Below are positions 18,238 to 26,829 of a DNA stretch of 64,000 nucleotides, piece after piece. Source of the stretch: Lysinibacillus pakistanensis. Lineage in GTDB: Bacteria > Bacillota > Bacilli > Bacillales_A > Planococcaceae. Made by a program: the position numbers and the translations under genes. The notes beneath the pieces were generated by a model. It made no database searches. It saw only the letters and a list, made by a program, of their open reading frames with translations, and had not been told where the DNA came from. Location of the stretch: positions 1,238,501-1,302,500 of the forward strand of contig NZ_CP126101.1 in the NCBI RefSeq assembly GCF_030123245.1, in the 5' to 3' direction. Within the stretch, counting starts at the first letter, position 1, and every line of letters starts with the position of its first letter.

Positions 18238-18687
18238 ATGGTGAATTATATATATCGTTTTGAAAAAGTGTTAACCATTCGTGAACAAGAAAAAAATGAA
18301 ACGGAAATAGCTTATAAAGATTCTGTTCGTTCTTTTGAAGAAATAGCAACTAGGCTGTATGAGCTGTTGAAAAAGAAAGAGGATTTAATTGACTTTCAAC
18401 AAGAGCGCTTAGCTGTTGGCTCATCTATAGAGGAGATTCATCATTATGCGAGATTTATTGATAGCCTCGAAAAAACAATTGTAGATGTACAACAAAAGGT
18501 AGTGCAAGCACGTTCAAAAATGAATTGGTACGAAGAAAAACTGTTAGAAAAAAACTTGGAAGTACGTAAATTTGAAAAAATGCGAGAAAAGGATTTTAAG
18601 TTATTCCAGCAAGAGCAAGATCGGATTGAAGGTATTTTCTTAGACGAAATTTCAACCCTTACGTATAACAAGAGAGAAATCAGGTGA
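18238..18687 (+). CDS. fliJ: Flagellar export protein FliJ
   Basis: FliJ is the coiled-coil stalk of the FliHIJ export ATPase. The 149-residue product starts YIYRFEKVLTIREQEKNETE, as usual for the family, and is almost entirely charged helix without glycine- or proline-rich breaks. The ATG follows the fliI stop directly, and its ribosome-binding site (GGTGGAGGG) lies inside fliI. Assignment rests on position, length and helical character because the family is poorly conserved. Confidence 0.93.
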   Translation: MVNYIYRFEKVLTIREQEKNETEIAYKDSVRSFEEIATRLYELLKKKEDLIDFQQERLAVGSSIEEIHHYARFIDSLEKTIVDVQQKVVQARSKMNWYEEKLLEKNLEVRKFEKMREKDFKLFQQEQDRIEGIFLDEISTLTYNKREIR

Positions 18688-18691
18688 TTTC

Positions 18692-19300
18692 ATGGCGAAA
18701 AAGGAAAATCGACTTTCAATGGAATTAGCAGAGCAACAACCAAAGCGTAAATCAGGAGGCTTTCGAAAGTTTTTCACCTGGTTTGTCATACCTATTATGT
18801 TTGTGGTAGCCGTGTTACTTGTTGTAGCAACGCTAATGAATACGAATGTCTTTGATTTAGGAAAGAAAGCTTTTGAAAGCTTGCCATTTGTTCCTTCAGA
18901 AGAACAGCAGGCAAAAGATGCAGTCGTTAACAACGATTCAAAACTTGTAAATCTACAAGCTGAAATAAAAGAAAAAGAAGCTGAAATTGCACAGTTACAA
19001 AAGAAATTGGATACTACAGCGACTGAAAAGGAAAAATTATTGACAGAAAAAGAACAGCTCCAATTTGAAATTGAAAAACTAAATAGAGAACAAAATGATT
19101 CGAAGCGAGATTTTAATGATATTTTAATAACATTCGATAAAATGTCTCCTAAAGCTGCAGCACCAGTATTAATCAAAATGAGTGATGCTGAAGCGCTTCG
19201 TATTTTAACAAATTTAAAGCCAGATAAATTAGCAGCTATTTTAGAAAAAATGAGCCCTGAGAATGCAGCTAAATATACGGAAATGATGGCTAAACAATAA
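18692..19300 (+). CDS. ylxF: MotE/YlxF-type membrane protein
   Basis: The 202-residue protein sits where B. subtilis has ylxF. It has a basic N-terminus, one membrane helix at about 30-50 (WFVIPIMFVVAVLLVVATLM), a periplasmic-side coiled coil at about 85-145 (EKEAEIAQLQKKLDTTATEK) and a C-terminal MgtE-N-like domain with MSPKAAAPVLIKMSDAEALR and LEKMSPENAAKYTEMMAK. In other bacteria MotE chaperones the stator protein MotC. The exact role of YlxF in Bacillales is not settled. Confidence 0.85.
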   Translation: MAKKENRLSMELAEQQPKRKSGGFRKFFTWFVIPIMFVVAVLLVVATLMNTNVFDLGKKAFESLPFVPSEEQQAKDAVVNNDSKLVNLQAEIKEKEAEIAQLQKKLDTTATEKEKLLTEKEQLQFEIEKLNREQNDSKRDFNDILITFDKMSPKAAAPVLIKMSDAEALRILTNLKPDKLAAILEKMSPENAAKYTEMMAKQ

Positions 19301-19323
19301 AACATGAAAGGAGGTGAAAAAAG

Positions 19324-20598
19324 ATGGATGTAGCAATGATGCAAATGATATCCAAAGCAATGCCACCTAAAACAGCGGCTACTGCTACAAACAGTGGTTC
19401 TGATGTTAAAGCTAGTGGAGGTTCAAAGAATGATAATCTATCTGCATTTGGATCAGTTTTTGGACAAATTATGTCTGCTTCAAATCAAACAACTCAGCCT
19501 GCACAACAAACAGCAGCAGGTGAGATTAATCAATTAGCAGCTGTTCTAAACGCTGAATCAATTGAGGAAGTACTTGACTTACTAGATATTCCACATGATG
19601 ATGGTCTGTTAATGCTTCAAATTGGTGAAGATGGTAAAGCTGTTGCAATGGATGAAATGCTCAATCTTGAGAATTTAATGGGTGCATTAGGCATTGATTC
19701 TGAACAGCTTCAAAAATTAGTACAGAAGTTGCTAGGTGAGGATAAAGAAGCAAAGGATGTTTGGGAGCTATTAGCATTAGTAGATGTTCAGGCACCTGTA
19801 CTACAGGCACAAGTAGTTACTGCTTTACAGGGTGAGGGACAGGTTACACCAAAAGAGGCCACACAATTACTTCAAGTTTTAAAATTAGCACAATTAGTTG
19901 GACAAAAAACAGATTTAACAGCTCCACAAGAAAATTTACTAACAAATGTTAAAAGCCTTTTAACAGTGCTACAAACGAATGTAGAGACGATTCAAACTAC
20001 ACCACAGGTAACAACAAAAACAACTGTAACTCTTCCATTGCAGGGCTTTCAACATGTGGTTCAGCAGGTTCAGGTAACAAAGCAGACTGACACAAGCGCC
20101 AATGAAATGGTAACGGCTAATACAGTTCAAACAAAAGCTGATACATTCCAAGTGACGTTGCCAGCAGCAAAACCTGCACAATCCGAGGCATTATTAAAAG
20201 AGATGCAAGCTATCATGAATAAAGCACAAATTTCCAATGTACAGGGAATTACACGTTTAACATTAAAATTGTATCCTGAGAATTTAGGAACAATTCGGAT
20301 TGAACTAGTGCAAAATGATGGAGTTCTTACAGCTCGACTACTTGCTTCAACAGCACATGGACGTGAATTACTGGATAGTCAAGCACATCAGTTAAAGCAA
20401 GCATTTGTTCAGCAGAATATCCAAATTGAACGTCTAGATATTGCTCAATCCCTACAAGATGCAGACCGTCAACAAAGAGATCAAAGCTTCTTTAGCAATT
20501 TCTTTAAGCAGCAACAGCAAGAAGAGCAGGAGCAAAGCACCGAAGATGACGATGAAGGCAAGTCCTTTAATGACTATTTAATAAGTGAGGAGGTGTAA
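19324..20598 (+). CDS. fliK: Flagellar hook-length control protein FliK
   Basis: FliK measures the hook and triggers the export specificity switch through FlhB. The 424-residue protein has a variable Ala/Gln/Thr-rich N-terminal two-thirds and a conserved C-terminal Flg_hook domain (about 285-375) with LTLKLYPENLGTIRIEL and a GRELLDSQAHQLKQAF segment. It ends in a glutamine-rich, acidic tail. The ribosome-binding site AAAGGAGGTG is strong. It is followed by flgD after 2 bases. Confidence 0.95.
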   Translation: MDVAMMQMISKAMPPKTAATATNSGSDVKASGGSKNDNLSAFGSVFGQIMSASNQTTQPAQQTAAGEINQLAAVLNAESIEEVLDLLDIPHDDGLLMLQIGEDGKAVAMDEMLNLENLMGALGIDSEQLQKLVQKLLGEDKEAKDVWELLALVDVQAPVLQAQVVTALQGEGQVTPKEATQLLQVLKLAQLVGQKTDLTAPQENLLTNVKSLLTVLQTNVETIQTTPQVTTKTTVTLPLQGFQHVVQQVQVTKQTDTSANEMVTANTVQTKADTFQVTLPAAKPAQSEALLKEMQAIMNKAQISNVQGITRLTLKLYPENLGTIRIELVQNDGVLTARLLASTAHGRELLDSQAHQLKQAFVQQNIQIERLDIAQSLQDADRQQRDQSFFSNFFKQQQQEEQEQSTEDDDEGKSFNDYLISEEV

Positions 20599-20600
20599 GC

Positions 20601-21296
20601 ATGGCAGATGCAACAACAAAAACTGAAAACTCATCAATGTCAATAACGGATGATTTATATTATTCTAATTATAAAAAACCAACAAGACAAACAGGAAATA
20701 GTGAACTTGGCAAGGATGCATTTCTAAAATTACTGATTACACAATTACAACATCAAGATCCAACGAATCCAATGGATGACCGAGAGTTTATCTCACAGAT
20801 GGCACAGTTTTCTTCATTAGAGCAAATGCAAAATATGACGAAAGCAATGGAGTCATTACTTGCCTCGCAGCAACAAACACAGATGATGAATTATTCAACC
20901 TTTATTGGTAAGGAAGTCAAATGGCACGAGTTAACTGACAAGGTAGATGAAGATAAAAAACCTATTGTCAATGAAGGAACCGGTGTTATCCAATCCCTGA
21001 AATTTGTAGATGGCAGTGTTGTATTTGTATTAGCGGATGGCAAAGAAATAACACCAGGTAATATTTCAGCCGTTTTAAGTGGTTCTGCAACGGATTCAAA
21101 CAGTAACGGTTCAGTTACAGAATCGCCACTTGTACAAGCAAGCAAGTTGATTGGTAAAAATGTTACTTATAAAGATGGCGAACAAGAACTGCAAGGACGT
21201 ATCGTTTCTGTTTCAAATAAAGATGGCGTTATACAATATATATTAGACAATGAGAAAAGGTTAACAGATAAGGATTTTACAGTAATAAGCGAATAA
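20601..21296 (+). CDS. flgD: Flagellar hook assembly scaffold protein FlgD
   Basis: FlgD caps the growing hook. The N-terminal part carries the diagnostic stretch LGKDAFLKLLITQLQHQDP followed by NPMDDREFISQMAQFSSLEQ. The C-terminal half (about 100-231) is a Gly/Val-rich beta domain that includes KEVKWHELTDKVDEDKKP. The 231-residue length is longer than the minimal ~140-residue form of B. subtilis. Confidence 0.96.
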   Translation: MADATTKTENSSMSITDDLYYSNYKKPTRQTGNSELGKDAFLKLLITQLQHQDPTNPMDDREFISQMAQFSSLEQMQNMTKAMESLLASQQQTQMMNYSTFIGKEVKWHELTDKVDEDKKPIVNEGTGVIQSLKFVDGSVVFVLADGKEITPGNISAVLSGSATDSNSNGSVTESPLVQASKLIGKNVTYKDGEQELQGRIVSVSNKDGVIQYILDNEKRLTDKDFTVISE

Positions 21297-21308
21297 AGGT
21301 GGAGAATA

Positions 21309-21683
21309 ATGATGGATAAATTTTCAATTCATCGTGTACCATTGCATCCATCTATTCGCCAAGCACAGCCCTCGCCAATAAAATCACAGCAATCGTTCCA
21401 AGCTCATTTACAGGAGGCTACCAAACAACAAGAACTAAAAGTGAGCAAACATGCGCAAGAACGTATTATGGAGCGTAAAATAGCGATTTCTGATCAGGAA
21501 TGGCAGGTTGTATCAGACAAGGTATTTGAGGCACATTCAAAAGGTGTCAAACAACCATTAGTCTTGATGGATCAAGCGGCTTTAATTGTCAGTGCTAAAA
21601 ATGCTACTGTCATTACAGCAATGGATCGCACGGAGGCAAGGCAACAATTATTTACAAATATTGATGGCACCATTGTGCTTTAA
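21309..21683 (+). CDS. Flagellar operon protein, TIGR02530 type
   Basis: This 124-residue soluble protein belongs to a family repeatedly found between flgD and the hook gene in Firmicutes fla/che operons. The conserved centre is visible as SKHAQERIMERKI, the end as FTNIDGTIVL, and between them VSAKNATVITAMDRTEARQ. No biochemical role is established. ATG codons occur at 21309 and 21312; GGTGGAG just upstream serves either. The N-terminal 40 residues are variable and rich in Gln, Pro and Ser. Confidence 0.85.
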   Translation: MMDKFSIHRVPLHPSIRQAQPSPIKSQQSFQAHLQEATKQQELKVSKHAQERIMERKIAISDQEWQVVSDKVFEAHSKGVKQPLVLMDQAALIVSAKNATVITAMDRTEARQQLFTNIDGTIVL

Positions 21684-21760
21684 TGGCTGGACCTTAATTG
21701 GAAGCCTAGTGTGCTGAATGATAGACGCACACAATTTAAAATGAAGGGAGAACGGCATTT

Positions 21761-22729
21761 ATGTTACGTTCTATGTATTCAGGTATTTCAGGTCTTAAAA
21801 ACTTTCAAACTAAACTAGATGTGGTTGGTAATAATATTGCCAATGTTAATACGGTTGGCTTTAAAAAAGGTCGTGTTAATTTCAAAGATTTAATGTCTCA
21901 AACACAAGCAGGTGCATCTGCTGCAACTGCTACACGTGGAGGAGTTAACCCTCAACAAGTAGGATTGGGTTCTCAATTAGCTGCCATTGATACGATTCAT
22001 GGTGGTGGTTCTATACAAGGTACAGGACGTGCACTTGACTTCGCAATTGAAGGGGATGGCTTCTTTATGGTAGCTGATGCAAATGGTGCCCCAGACCCAG
22101 ACAGTGGTTTTATTGATGAAGAAGGCTTCAACAACACTTTATTTACTCGAAACGGTATTTTCTACATGGATAGTAATGGCTACTTAGTTAATGCTGATGG
22201 TAAATACTTAGTGGGTGTATCTGCTGGGAATGATATTGTTATGGAAGCTGATGATGATGGCATAAATCCTGATGATGCACCAATCGCTTCAGGGGATGAA
22301 GGTGCTAACTTATTTAATGAAGATGGTGAATTAACACCTGCTGCTGGTACTGTAGGACCAATTCGTATTCCAACAACGGCTAAAGAGATTAGTGTAGGGC
22401 CTAATGGTACGATTGAATATACGGACTTAAACGGTCAACGTAAATGGGCAGGACAGATGATTATGGCTAAATTCCCGAATGCGGGGGGTCTTGCTAAGGT
22501 TGGTGGTAACTATTATCAACAAACAGCAAACTCTGGTGCCGCTTATGCACAAGTAGCAACTGTAGCAGGGATGGGGAAAGTGGCTCCTGGGGCTGTAGAA
22601 ATGTCTAACGTTGATTTATCAGAAGAATTTACTGAGATGATTGTGGCACAACGTGGTTTCCAAGCAAATACTCGTATCATCACAACATCTGATGAAGTAC
22701 TTCAAGAGCTAGTAAACTTAAAACGATAG
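21761..22729 (+). CDS. flgE: Flagellar hook protein FlgE
   Basis: FlgE polymerises into the hook. Conserved ends are present: MLRSMYSGISGLKNFQTKLD with NNIANVNTVGFKKGRV at the N-terminus, and NVDLSEEFTEMIVAQRGFQA with ITTSDEVLQELVNLKR at the C-terminus. At 322 residues it is about 58 longer than the B. subtilis hook protein. The extra length lies in acidic inserts near residues 105-125 (DANGAPDPDSGFIDEEG) and 157-197 (EADDDGINPDD and following). It may be annotated FlgG or FlgF in other genomes, but position after flgD and before swrD fits the hook. Confidence 0.93.
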   Translation: MLRSMYSGISGLKNFQTKLDVVGNNIANVNTVGFKKGRVNFKDLMSQTQAGASAATATRGGVNPQQVGLGSQLAAIDTIHGGGSIQGTGRALDFAIEGDGFFMVADANGAPDPDSGFIDEEGFNNTLFTRNGIFYMDSNGYLVNADGKYLVGVSAGNDIVMEADDDGINPDDAPIASGDEGANLFNEDGELTPAAGTVGPIRIPTTAKEISVGPNGTIEYTDLNGQRKWAGQMIMAKFPNAGGLAKVGGNYYQQTANSGAAYAQVATVAGMGKVAPGAVEMSNVDLSEEFTEMIVAQRGFQANTRIITTSDEVLQELVNLKR

Positions 22730-22751
22730 GTTAAAATAATTTTAGTGTTTT

Positions 22752-22806
22752 ATGCTTTATATGAATACCTGGTAATGCATATATTACTAGAATATGAATA
22801 AAGCAT
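22752..22806 (+). other. Nested inverted repeat between flgE and swrD
   Basis: ATGCTTTAT (22752-22760) pairs with ATAAAGCAT (22798-22806), and inside it GTAAT (22772-22776) pairs with ATTAC (22783-22787). No T-run follows, so this is not a standard terminator. It immediately precedes the GC-rich hairpin of the swrD leader. Confidence 0.45.
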
Positions 22807-22835
22807 TCAGGTTATCAAAACATAATTTCATATGA

Positions 22836-22879
22836 GGGAGGGTCGGGCCGGCTCTCACGCTAGACCCGGCCCTATTTCA
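22836..22879 (+). promoter_or_regulatory. swrD ribosome-binding site separated from the start by a GC hairpin
   Basis: The only good Shine-Dalgarno sequence (GGGAGG, 22836-22841) is 38 bases from the swrD ATG. Between them GGGCCGG (22845-22851) pairs with CCGGCCC (22866-22872). If that stem forms, the effective spacing becomes about 9-10 bases. No Shine-Dalgarno sequence is present in the 7 bases between the stem and the ATG. Confidence 0.55.
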
Positions 22880-23101
22880 ATGATTGAACTAACACGTCTA
22901 AATGGCAAAGCATTTACATTGAATGCTTTATACATAGAAACGGTCGAATCTTTTCCAGATACGACTATAACATTAACGACTGGAACCAAAATCATTGTTT
23001 TACAGAGTGAAGATGAGGTGCGACAAAAGGTAAATGCCTTTTATAAAAATATACAAATACTATCAAACCCGCATCTACGAGGTGAAGAAGATGAAGAATA
23101 A
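22880..23101 (+). CDS. swrD: SwrD (FlbD-family) flagellar small protein
   Basis: The 73-residue product starts MIELTRLNGKAFTLNALYIE and continues TVESFPDTTITLTTGTKII, matching the FlbD/SwrD family. In B. subtilis SwrD increases flagellar motor power during swarming. An in-frame ATG at 22832 would add 16 residues encoded by the hairpin region, with no homology expected and no ribosome-binding site. The internal ATG is therefore chosen. The stop codon overlaps the start of fliL by 11 bases. Confidence 0.88.
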   Translation: MIELTRLNGKAFTLNALYIETVESFPDTTITLTTGTKIIVLQSEDEVRQKVNAFYKNIQILSNPHLRGEEDEE

Positions 23102-23519
23102 CAAAATTTTGACGATGATTATTATCGTACTAGTAGCAATCATACTTATCGGGGGGATTGCGGTTGTATTGCTAACCCAATTTAATAAGCCAGCTGGATC
23201 ACTTGAACCATCGATTGATGACATCGTAAAAGCTTCTGTAGAGGTTCCGGAAATAACGACAAATCTCGCTGATAACAGAGTCGTACGTTTTTCGTTAACA
23301 ATTCAAACATCCAGTAAAGATGCAGCAGAAGAATTAACGAAACGTACATTCCAAGTGAAAAATATTGTTATTCAGGAGCTTTCCGAAATGGAGCAAAAGG
23401 ATTTAGAAGGTAAGCAAGGTAAACAAGTTTTCCAAAAATCATTAAAAACACGAATAAATGAATTGATGCAAGAGGGAGAAGTTCAGGAGATTTATTTCAC
23501 CTCCTTTATCACTTCATAA
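23091..23519 (+). CDS. fliL: Flagellar basal body-associated protein FliL
   Basis: FliL is a single-pass membrane protein near the stator that supports torque. The 142-residue product begins MKNNKILTMIIIVLVAII, with one membrane helix at about 8-30, then a soluble domain with VEVPEITTNLADNRVVRFSL. The ribosome-binding site GAGGTGAAG is at 23080-23088, within swrD. An upstream reading from 23034 has no such site and is rejected. Confidence 0.95.
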   Translation: MKNNKILTMIIIVLVAIILIGGIAVVLLTQFNKPAGSLEPSIDDIVKASVEVPEITTNLADNRVVRFSLTIQTSSKDAAEELTKRTFQVKNIVIQELSEMEQKDLEGKQGKQVFQKSLKTRINELMQEGEVQEIYFTSFITS

Positions 23520-23551
23520 AACGAAAAACTGCTTGAAATGGAGGTGGGCAA

Positions 23552-24547
23552 ATGGCAGGAGATGTGTTATCTCAATCCGAGATAGATGCGCTGCTTTCCG
23601 CAATATCAACTGGGGAAATGTCAGCGGACGACATAAAGAAAGAGGATGAGGGGCGTAAGGTTAAGGTCTATGATTTTAAACGAGCTCTGCGATTCTCAAA
23701 AGATCAAATCCGAAGTTTGACCCGAATACATGAAAATTTTGCACGACTACTGACAACCTTCTTTTCTGCACAGCTAAGAAGCTATGTGCAGATAACGGTT
23801 GCATCAGTGGACCAAATACCATTTGAAGAGTTTGTACGTTCGATTCCGAATATGACACTCATTAATGTGTTTGAAGTGCCACCATTAGATGGTAATATAT
23901 TGATGGAAATAAATCCGAACATTGCCTACTCCATGCTAGATCGTTTAATGGGCGGTAGTGGATCAAGTCATAGTAATGTAGATAATTTAACAGAAATTGA
24001 AACGAAAATTATGACAAACCTATTCGAACGTTCATTTGATAATTTACGTGAAGCGTGGGAAAATGTTGCGGAAATTGATCCAATTTTAGTGGAGCTTGAG
24101 GTGAATCCTCAATTTTTACAAATGATTTCACCTAATGAAACAGTTGTTGTCATTTCTTTAAATACGATTATCGGTGAAACAAGTGGCATGATTAATATTT
24201 GTATTCCGCATGTCGTACTGGAACCTATTGTTCCAAATCTTTCTGTTCGTTACTGGATGCAAACAAATACGAAAGAGATGTCTCCAGAACAAACAAAAAT
24301 GCTTGAAACGCGCGTTAAACAAGCGCAATTACCACTTACCGTTGAATTAGGTAATACAGATATCACGATTGAGGATTTCCTGACAATGCAAGTTGGGGAT
24401 GTTATACAACTAGATCAAAAAATCGAAAATCCTTTAATGTTAAAAGTAGGTACACTACCGAAATTTACTGTTCAACCAGGTAAGCAAGGCAAAAAATTAG
24501 CAATCCAAATTATCGACCCTTTGAAAGGAGGAGACGAAGATGAGTGA
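23552..24547 (+). CDS. fliM: Flagellar motor switch protein FliM
   Basis: FliM is the switch component that binds phosphorylated CheY. The 331-residue protein starts with the CheY-binding peptide LSQSEIDALLSAI, then has the CheC-like middle domain (EEFVRSIPNMTLINVFEV) and a C-terminal SpoA/FliN-like domain (about 255-325). The ribosome-binding site is GGAGGTG. fliY overlaps its end by 8 bases. Confidence 0.97.
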   Translation: MAGDVLSQSEIDALLSAISTGEMSADDIKKEDEGRKVKVYDFKRALRFSKDQIRSLTRIHENFARLLTTFFSAQLRSYVQITVASVDQIPFEEFVRSIPNMTLINVFEVPPLDGNILMEINPNIAYSMLDRLMGGSGSSHSNVDNLTEIETKIMTNLFERSFDNLREAWENVAEIDPILVELEVNPQFLQMISPNETVVVISLNTIIGETSGMINICIPHVVLEPIVPNLSVRYWMQTNTKEMSPEQTKMLETRVKQAQLPLTVELGNTDITIEDFLTMQVGDVIQLDQKIENPLMLKVGTLPKFTVQPGKQGKKLAIQIIDPLKGGDEDE

Positions 24548-25763
24548 TGAAATGCTCTCCCAAGAAGAAATTGAAGCGTTATTAAGGGGCGAAACGTTGG
24601 AAGATAAAAACAGCGGCACTGAAGCTTCTACAAATGATGATATGAACGATATACGAGTAGAGGATTATCTCGATTCGTTTGCCCAAGATGCATTAGGTGA
24701 GGTAGGTAATATATCTTTTGGTAGCTCTGCCACAGCACTTTCAGCGTTATTAGGTCAAAAAGTAGATATTACTACCCCAAGTATTTCGATGATTAACCGC
24801 AATAAGTTAGAAGAGGAGTTTCCTCACCCTTATGTGGCAGTCCAAGTTGAATATACAATTGGCTTAACAGGTATGAATTTACTTGTTATTAAACAATCTG
24901 ACGCAGCGATTATTGCTGATTTAATGTTAGGTGGAGATGGATTAAATCCGAAGCCAGATTTAGGTGAGATTCAGTTAAGCGCTGTTCAAGAGGCCATGAA
25001 CCAAATGATGGGTTCAGCAGCCACGTCCATGTCGACTGTATTCAACAAAAAAGTAGATATATCTCCACCAACAATTGATTTGATGAATATTTCTCAAAAT
25101 GAAGGACGAGAAAATATTCCAGAAGACGATTTGCTTGTAAAAGTATCCTTTAGATTACGTATTGGTAATTTAATTGATTCAAATTTAATGCAATTATTAC
25201 CGCTTAAATTTAGTCAAAATATTGTTAAGTCACTTTTAGGAGAAACACAAACAATAGAAGAACCGGTAGCTGCAACGATTGCACCTGAAGCACCAGTAGC
25301 ACCACAGCCAGTGCAACCACAAGCTCCTGCGACGCCACCACCAGCACAGCCAGCTTATCAACAGCAGGAGGCGCCAGTACAACAGCAACCAATGTATCAA
25401 GAGCAGCAACAGATCCCTTACGCAGCAAGACCTGTTCAGCCTGTCAATGTTCAACAAGCGCAGTTTGCTAGTTTTGATACGGATGTAATCTCGCAATCTG
25501 AAGCTAGAAATTTAAATATGCTACTTGATATTCCATTGCAAGTTACTGTAGAGTTAGGACGTACGAAACGTTCTGTAAAAGAGATATTAGAACTATCTAG
25601 TGGTTCGATTATTGAACTAGATAAATTAGCTGGTGAACCAGTTGATATTTTAGTAAATAGCCGTTTAATCGCTAAAGGTGAAGTCGTTGTTATTGATGAA
25701 AACTTCGGTGTCCGCATTACAGATGTTTTAAGTCAAGCAGAGCGTTTAAATAATTTAAGATAG
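24540..25763 (+). CDS. fliY: Switch phosphatase FliY (FliN-type)
   Basis: FliY combines a CheY-P phosphatase with the FliN switch module. The 407-residue protein has an N-terminal peptide MLSQEEIEALLRGE and a CheC-like domain with two phosphatase signatures (GEVGNISFGSSATALSALLG and VQEAMNQMMGSAATSMSTVF, each with the E-x2-N core). A Pro/Gln/Ala-rich linker follows at about 240-305. The C-terminal FliN domain contains VTVELGRTKRSVKEILELS. The linker makes it about 30 residues longer than the B. subtilis protein. Confidence 0.95.
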   Translation: MSDEMLSQEEIEALLRGETLEDKNSGTEASTNDDMNDIRVEDYLDSFAQDALGEVGNISFGSSATALSALLGQKVDITTPSISMINRNKLEEEFPHPYVAVQVEYTIGLTGMNLLVIKQSDAAIIADLMLGGDGLNPKPDLGEIQLSAVQEAMNQMMGSAATSMSTVFNKKVDISPPTIDLMNISQNEGRENIPEDDLLVKVSFRLRIGNLIDSNLMQLLPLKFSQNIVKSLLGETQTIEEPVAATIAPEAPVAPQPVQPQAPATPPPAQPAYQQQEAPVQQQPMYQEQQQIPYAARPVQPVNVQQAQFASFDTDVISQSEARNLNMLLDIPLQVTVELGRTKRSVKEILELSSGSIIELDKLAGEPVDILVNSRLIAKGEVVVIDENFGVRITDVLSQAERLNNLR

Positions 25764-25784
25764 TTTCAATTGGAGGAGTTAACC

Positions 25785-26147
25785 ATGTCTAAAAGAATTT
25801 TGATTGTAGACGACGCTGCATTTATGCGCATGATGATCAAGGATATTTTATCGAAAAATGGATTTGAAGTGGTTGGAGAGGCAGCCGATGGTTTACAAGC
25901 TGTCGAAAAGTACAATGAACTGAAGCCAGACTTAGTAACAATGGATATTACAATGCCTGAAATGGACGGCATTGCTGCTCTTAAAGCGATTAAGGGCTCT
26001 GATCCAAGTGCAACTGTAATCATGTGTTCAGCAATGGGACAACAAGCGATGGTAATCGATGCAATTCAGGCAGGTGCGAAAGACTTTATCGTCAAGCCTT
26101 TCCAAGCTGATCGTGTAATTGAAGCGATTCAAAAAGCTCTAGGATGA
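25785..26147 (+). CDS. cheY: Chemotaxis response regulator CheY
   Basis: CheY, when phosphorylated by CheA, binds FliM and FliY to set rotation direction. The 120-residue receiver domain shows the acidic pair Asp9-Asp10, phospho-acceptor Asp54 (VTMDITMPEMDG) and the conserved Lys in FIVKPFQ. The ATG at 25785 has GGAGGAG at 25772-25778; a reading 5 codons longer starts inside that site. Confidence 0.97.
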   Translation: MSKRILIVDDAAFMRMMIKDILSKNGFEVVGEAADGLQAVEKYNELKPDLVTMDITMPEMDGIAALKAIKGSDPSATVIMCSAMGQQAMVIDAIQAGAKDFIVKPFQADRVIEAIQKALG

Positions 26148-26151
26148 TAGC

Positions 26152-26829
26152 ATGCAAATGTTAAAATCATTTCGTCTAACGATGATTTTCGCATTTCTTG
26201 TATCCTTCCTGTTTTTGTACCCTACACCTGCTTCTGTATCTGCTGAATCTAACACAGGAAGTGTTGATGATTGCATCAATAAAACAGAAGCATGTAAAGA
26301 AGATATAGATCCAGCTGCTCCACAAAATACAGATGTATCAGCGGCTGGAAATATATCTGCATGGGAATACATAAAAATGGTTTTGGCGCTTATTTTTGTT
26401 GTAGCTTTATTTTATGGGCTAATGAAGTTTTTAAATAAAAGAAATTTAAACTTTCAACGTAATCAATTGGTACAAAATTTAGGCGGTTTATCGTTAGGTG
26501 CACAAAAGTCAGTGCAGTTATTACAAGTAGGGAAAACACTCTATTTAGTAGGGGTCGGTGAGGATGTTCAACTGTTACGTGAAATTACTGATCCTGAAGA
26601 AGTCGCAACACTTTTAGCACTCTATAATGAACGACAAGAACTTGCAGCATCATCACCGTATATTGCAGAAGTATTTTCAAAGCTTAAGAGAAAAAATATT
26701 GGGAGCTCATCCACAGAGCAAGGGAAAGATTCATTTGGTGAGCTATTTGAAAAAAAGATATCCGAAATTAAACAGGAGCGTAGTGAAGAACTGGAGAGAT
26801 GGAAGCAAAAGGAGAATGATGATAAATGA
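26152..26829 (+). CDS. fliO: Flagellar biosynthetic protein FliO (FliZ)
   Basis: FliO supports assembly of the FliP-FliQ-FliR export gate. The 225-residue protein has an N-terminal signal peptide with a probable cleavage after ...ASVSA (about residue 28) and a short Cys-containing extracytoplasmic stretch. One membrane helix follows at about 70-92 (YIKMVLALIFVVALFYGLMK), then a cytoplasmic domain with LGGLSLGAQKSVQLLQVGKT. Its length matches B. subtilis FliO/FliZ (219). The stop overlaps the fliP start (ATGA). Confidence 0.92.
   Translation: MQMLKSFRLTMIFAFLVSFLFLYPTPASVSAESNTGSVDDCINKTEACKEDIDPAAPQNTDVSAAGNISAWEYIKMVLALIFVVALFYGLMKFLNKRNLNFQRNQLVQNLGGLSLGAQKSVQLLQVGKTLYLVGVGEDVQLLREITDPEEVATLLALYNERQELAASSPYIAEVFSKLKRKNIGSSSTEQGKDSFGELFEKKISEIKQERSEELERWKQKENDDK

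Noticed and set aside
18652..19344. 230-codon open frame on the minus strand
   Set aside because: It is opposite ylxF, rich in Ser and Phe as expected from the complement of an A-rich helical gene, and has no family motif or ribosome-binding site.
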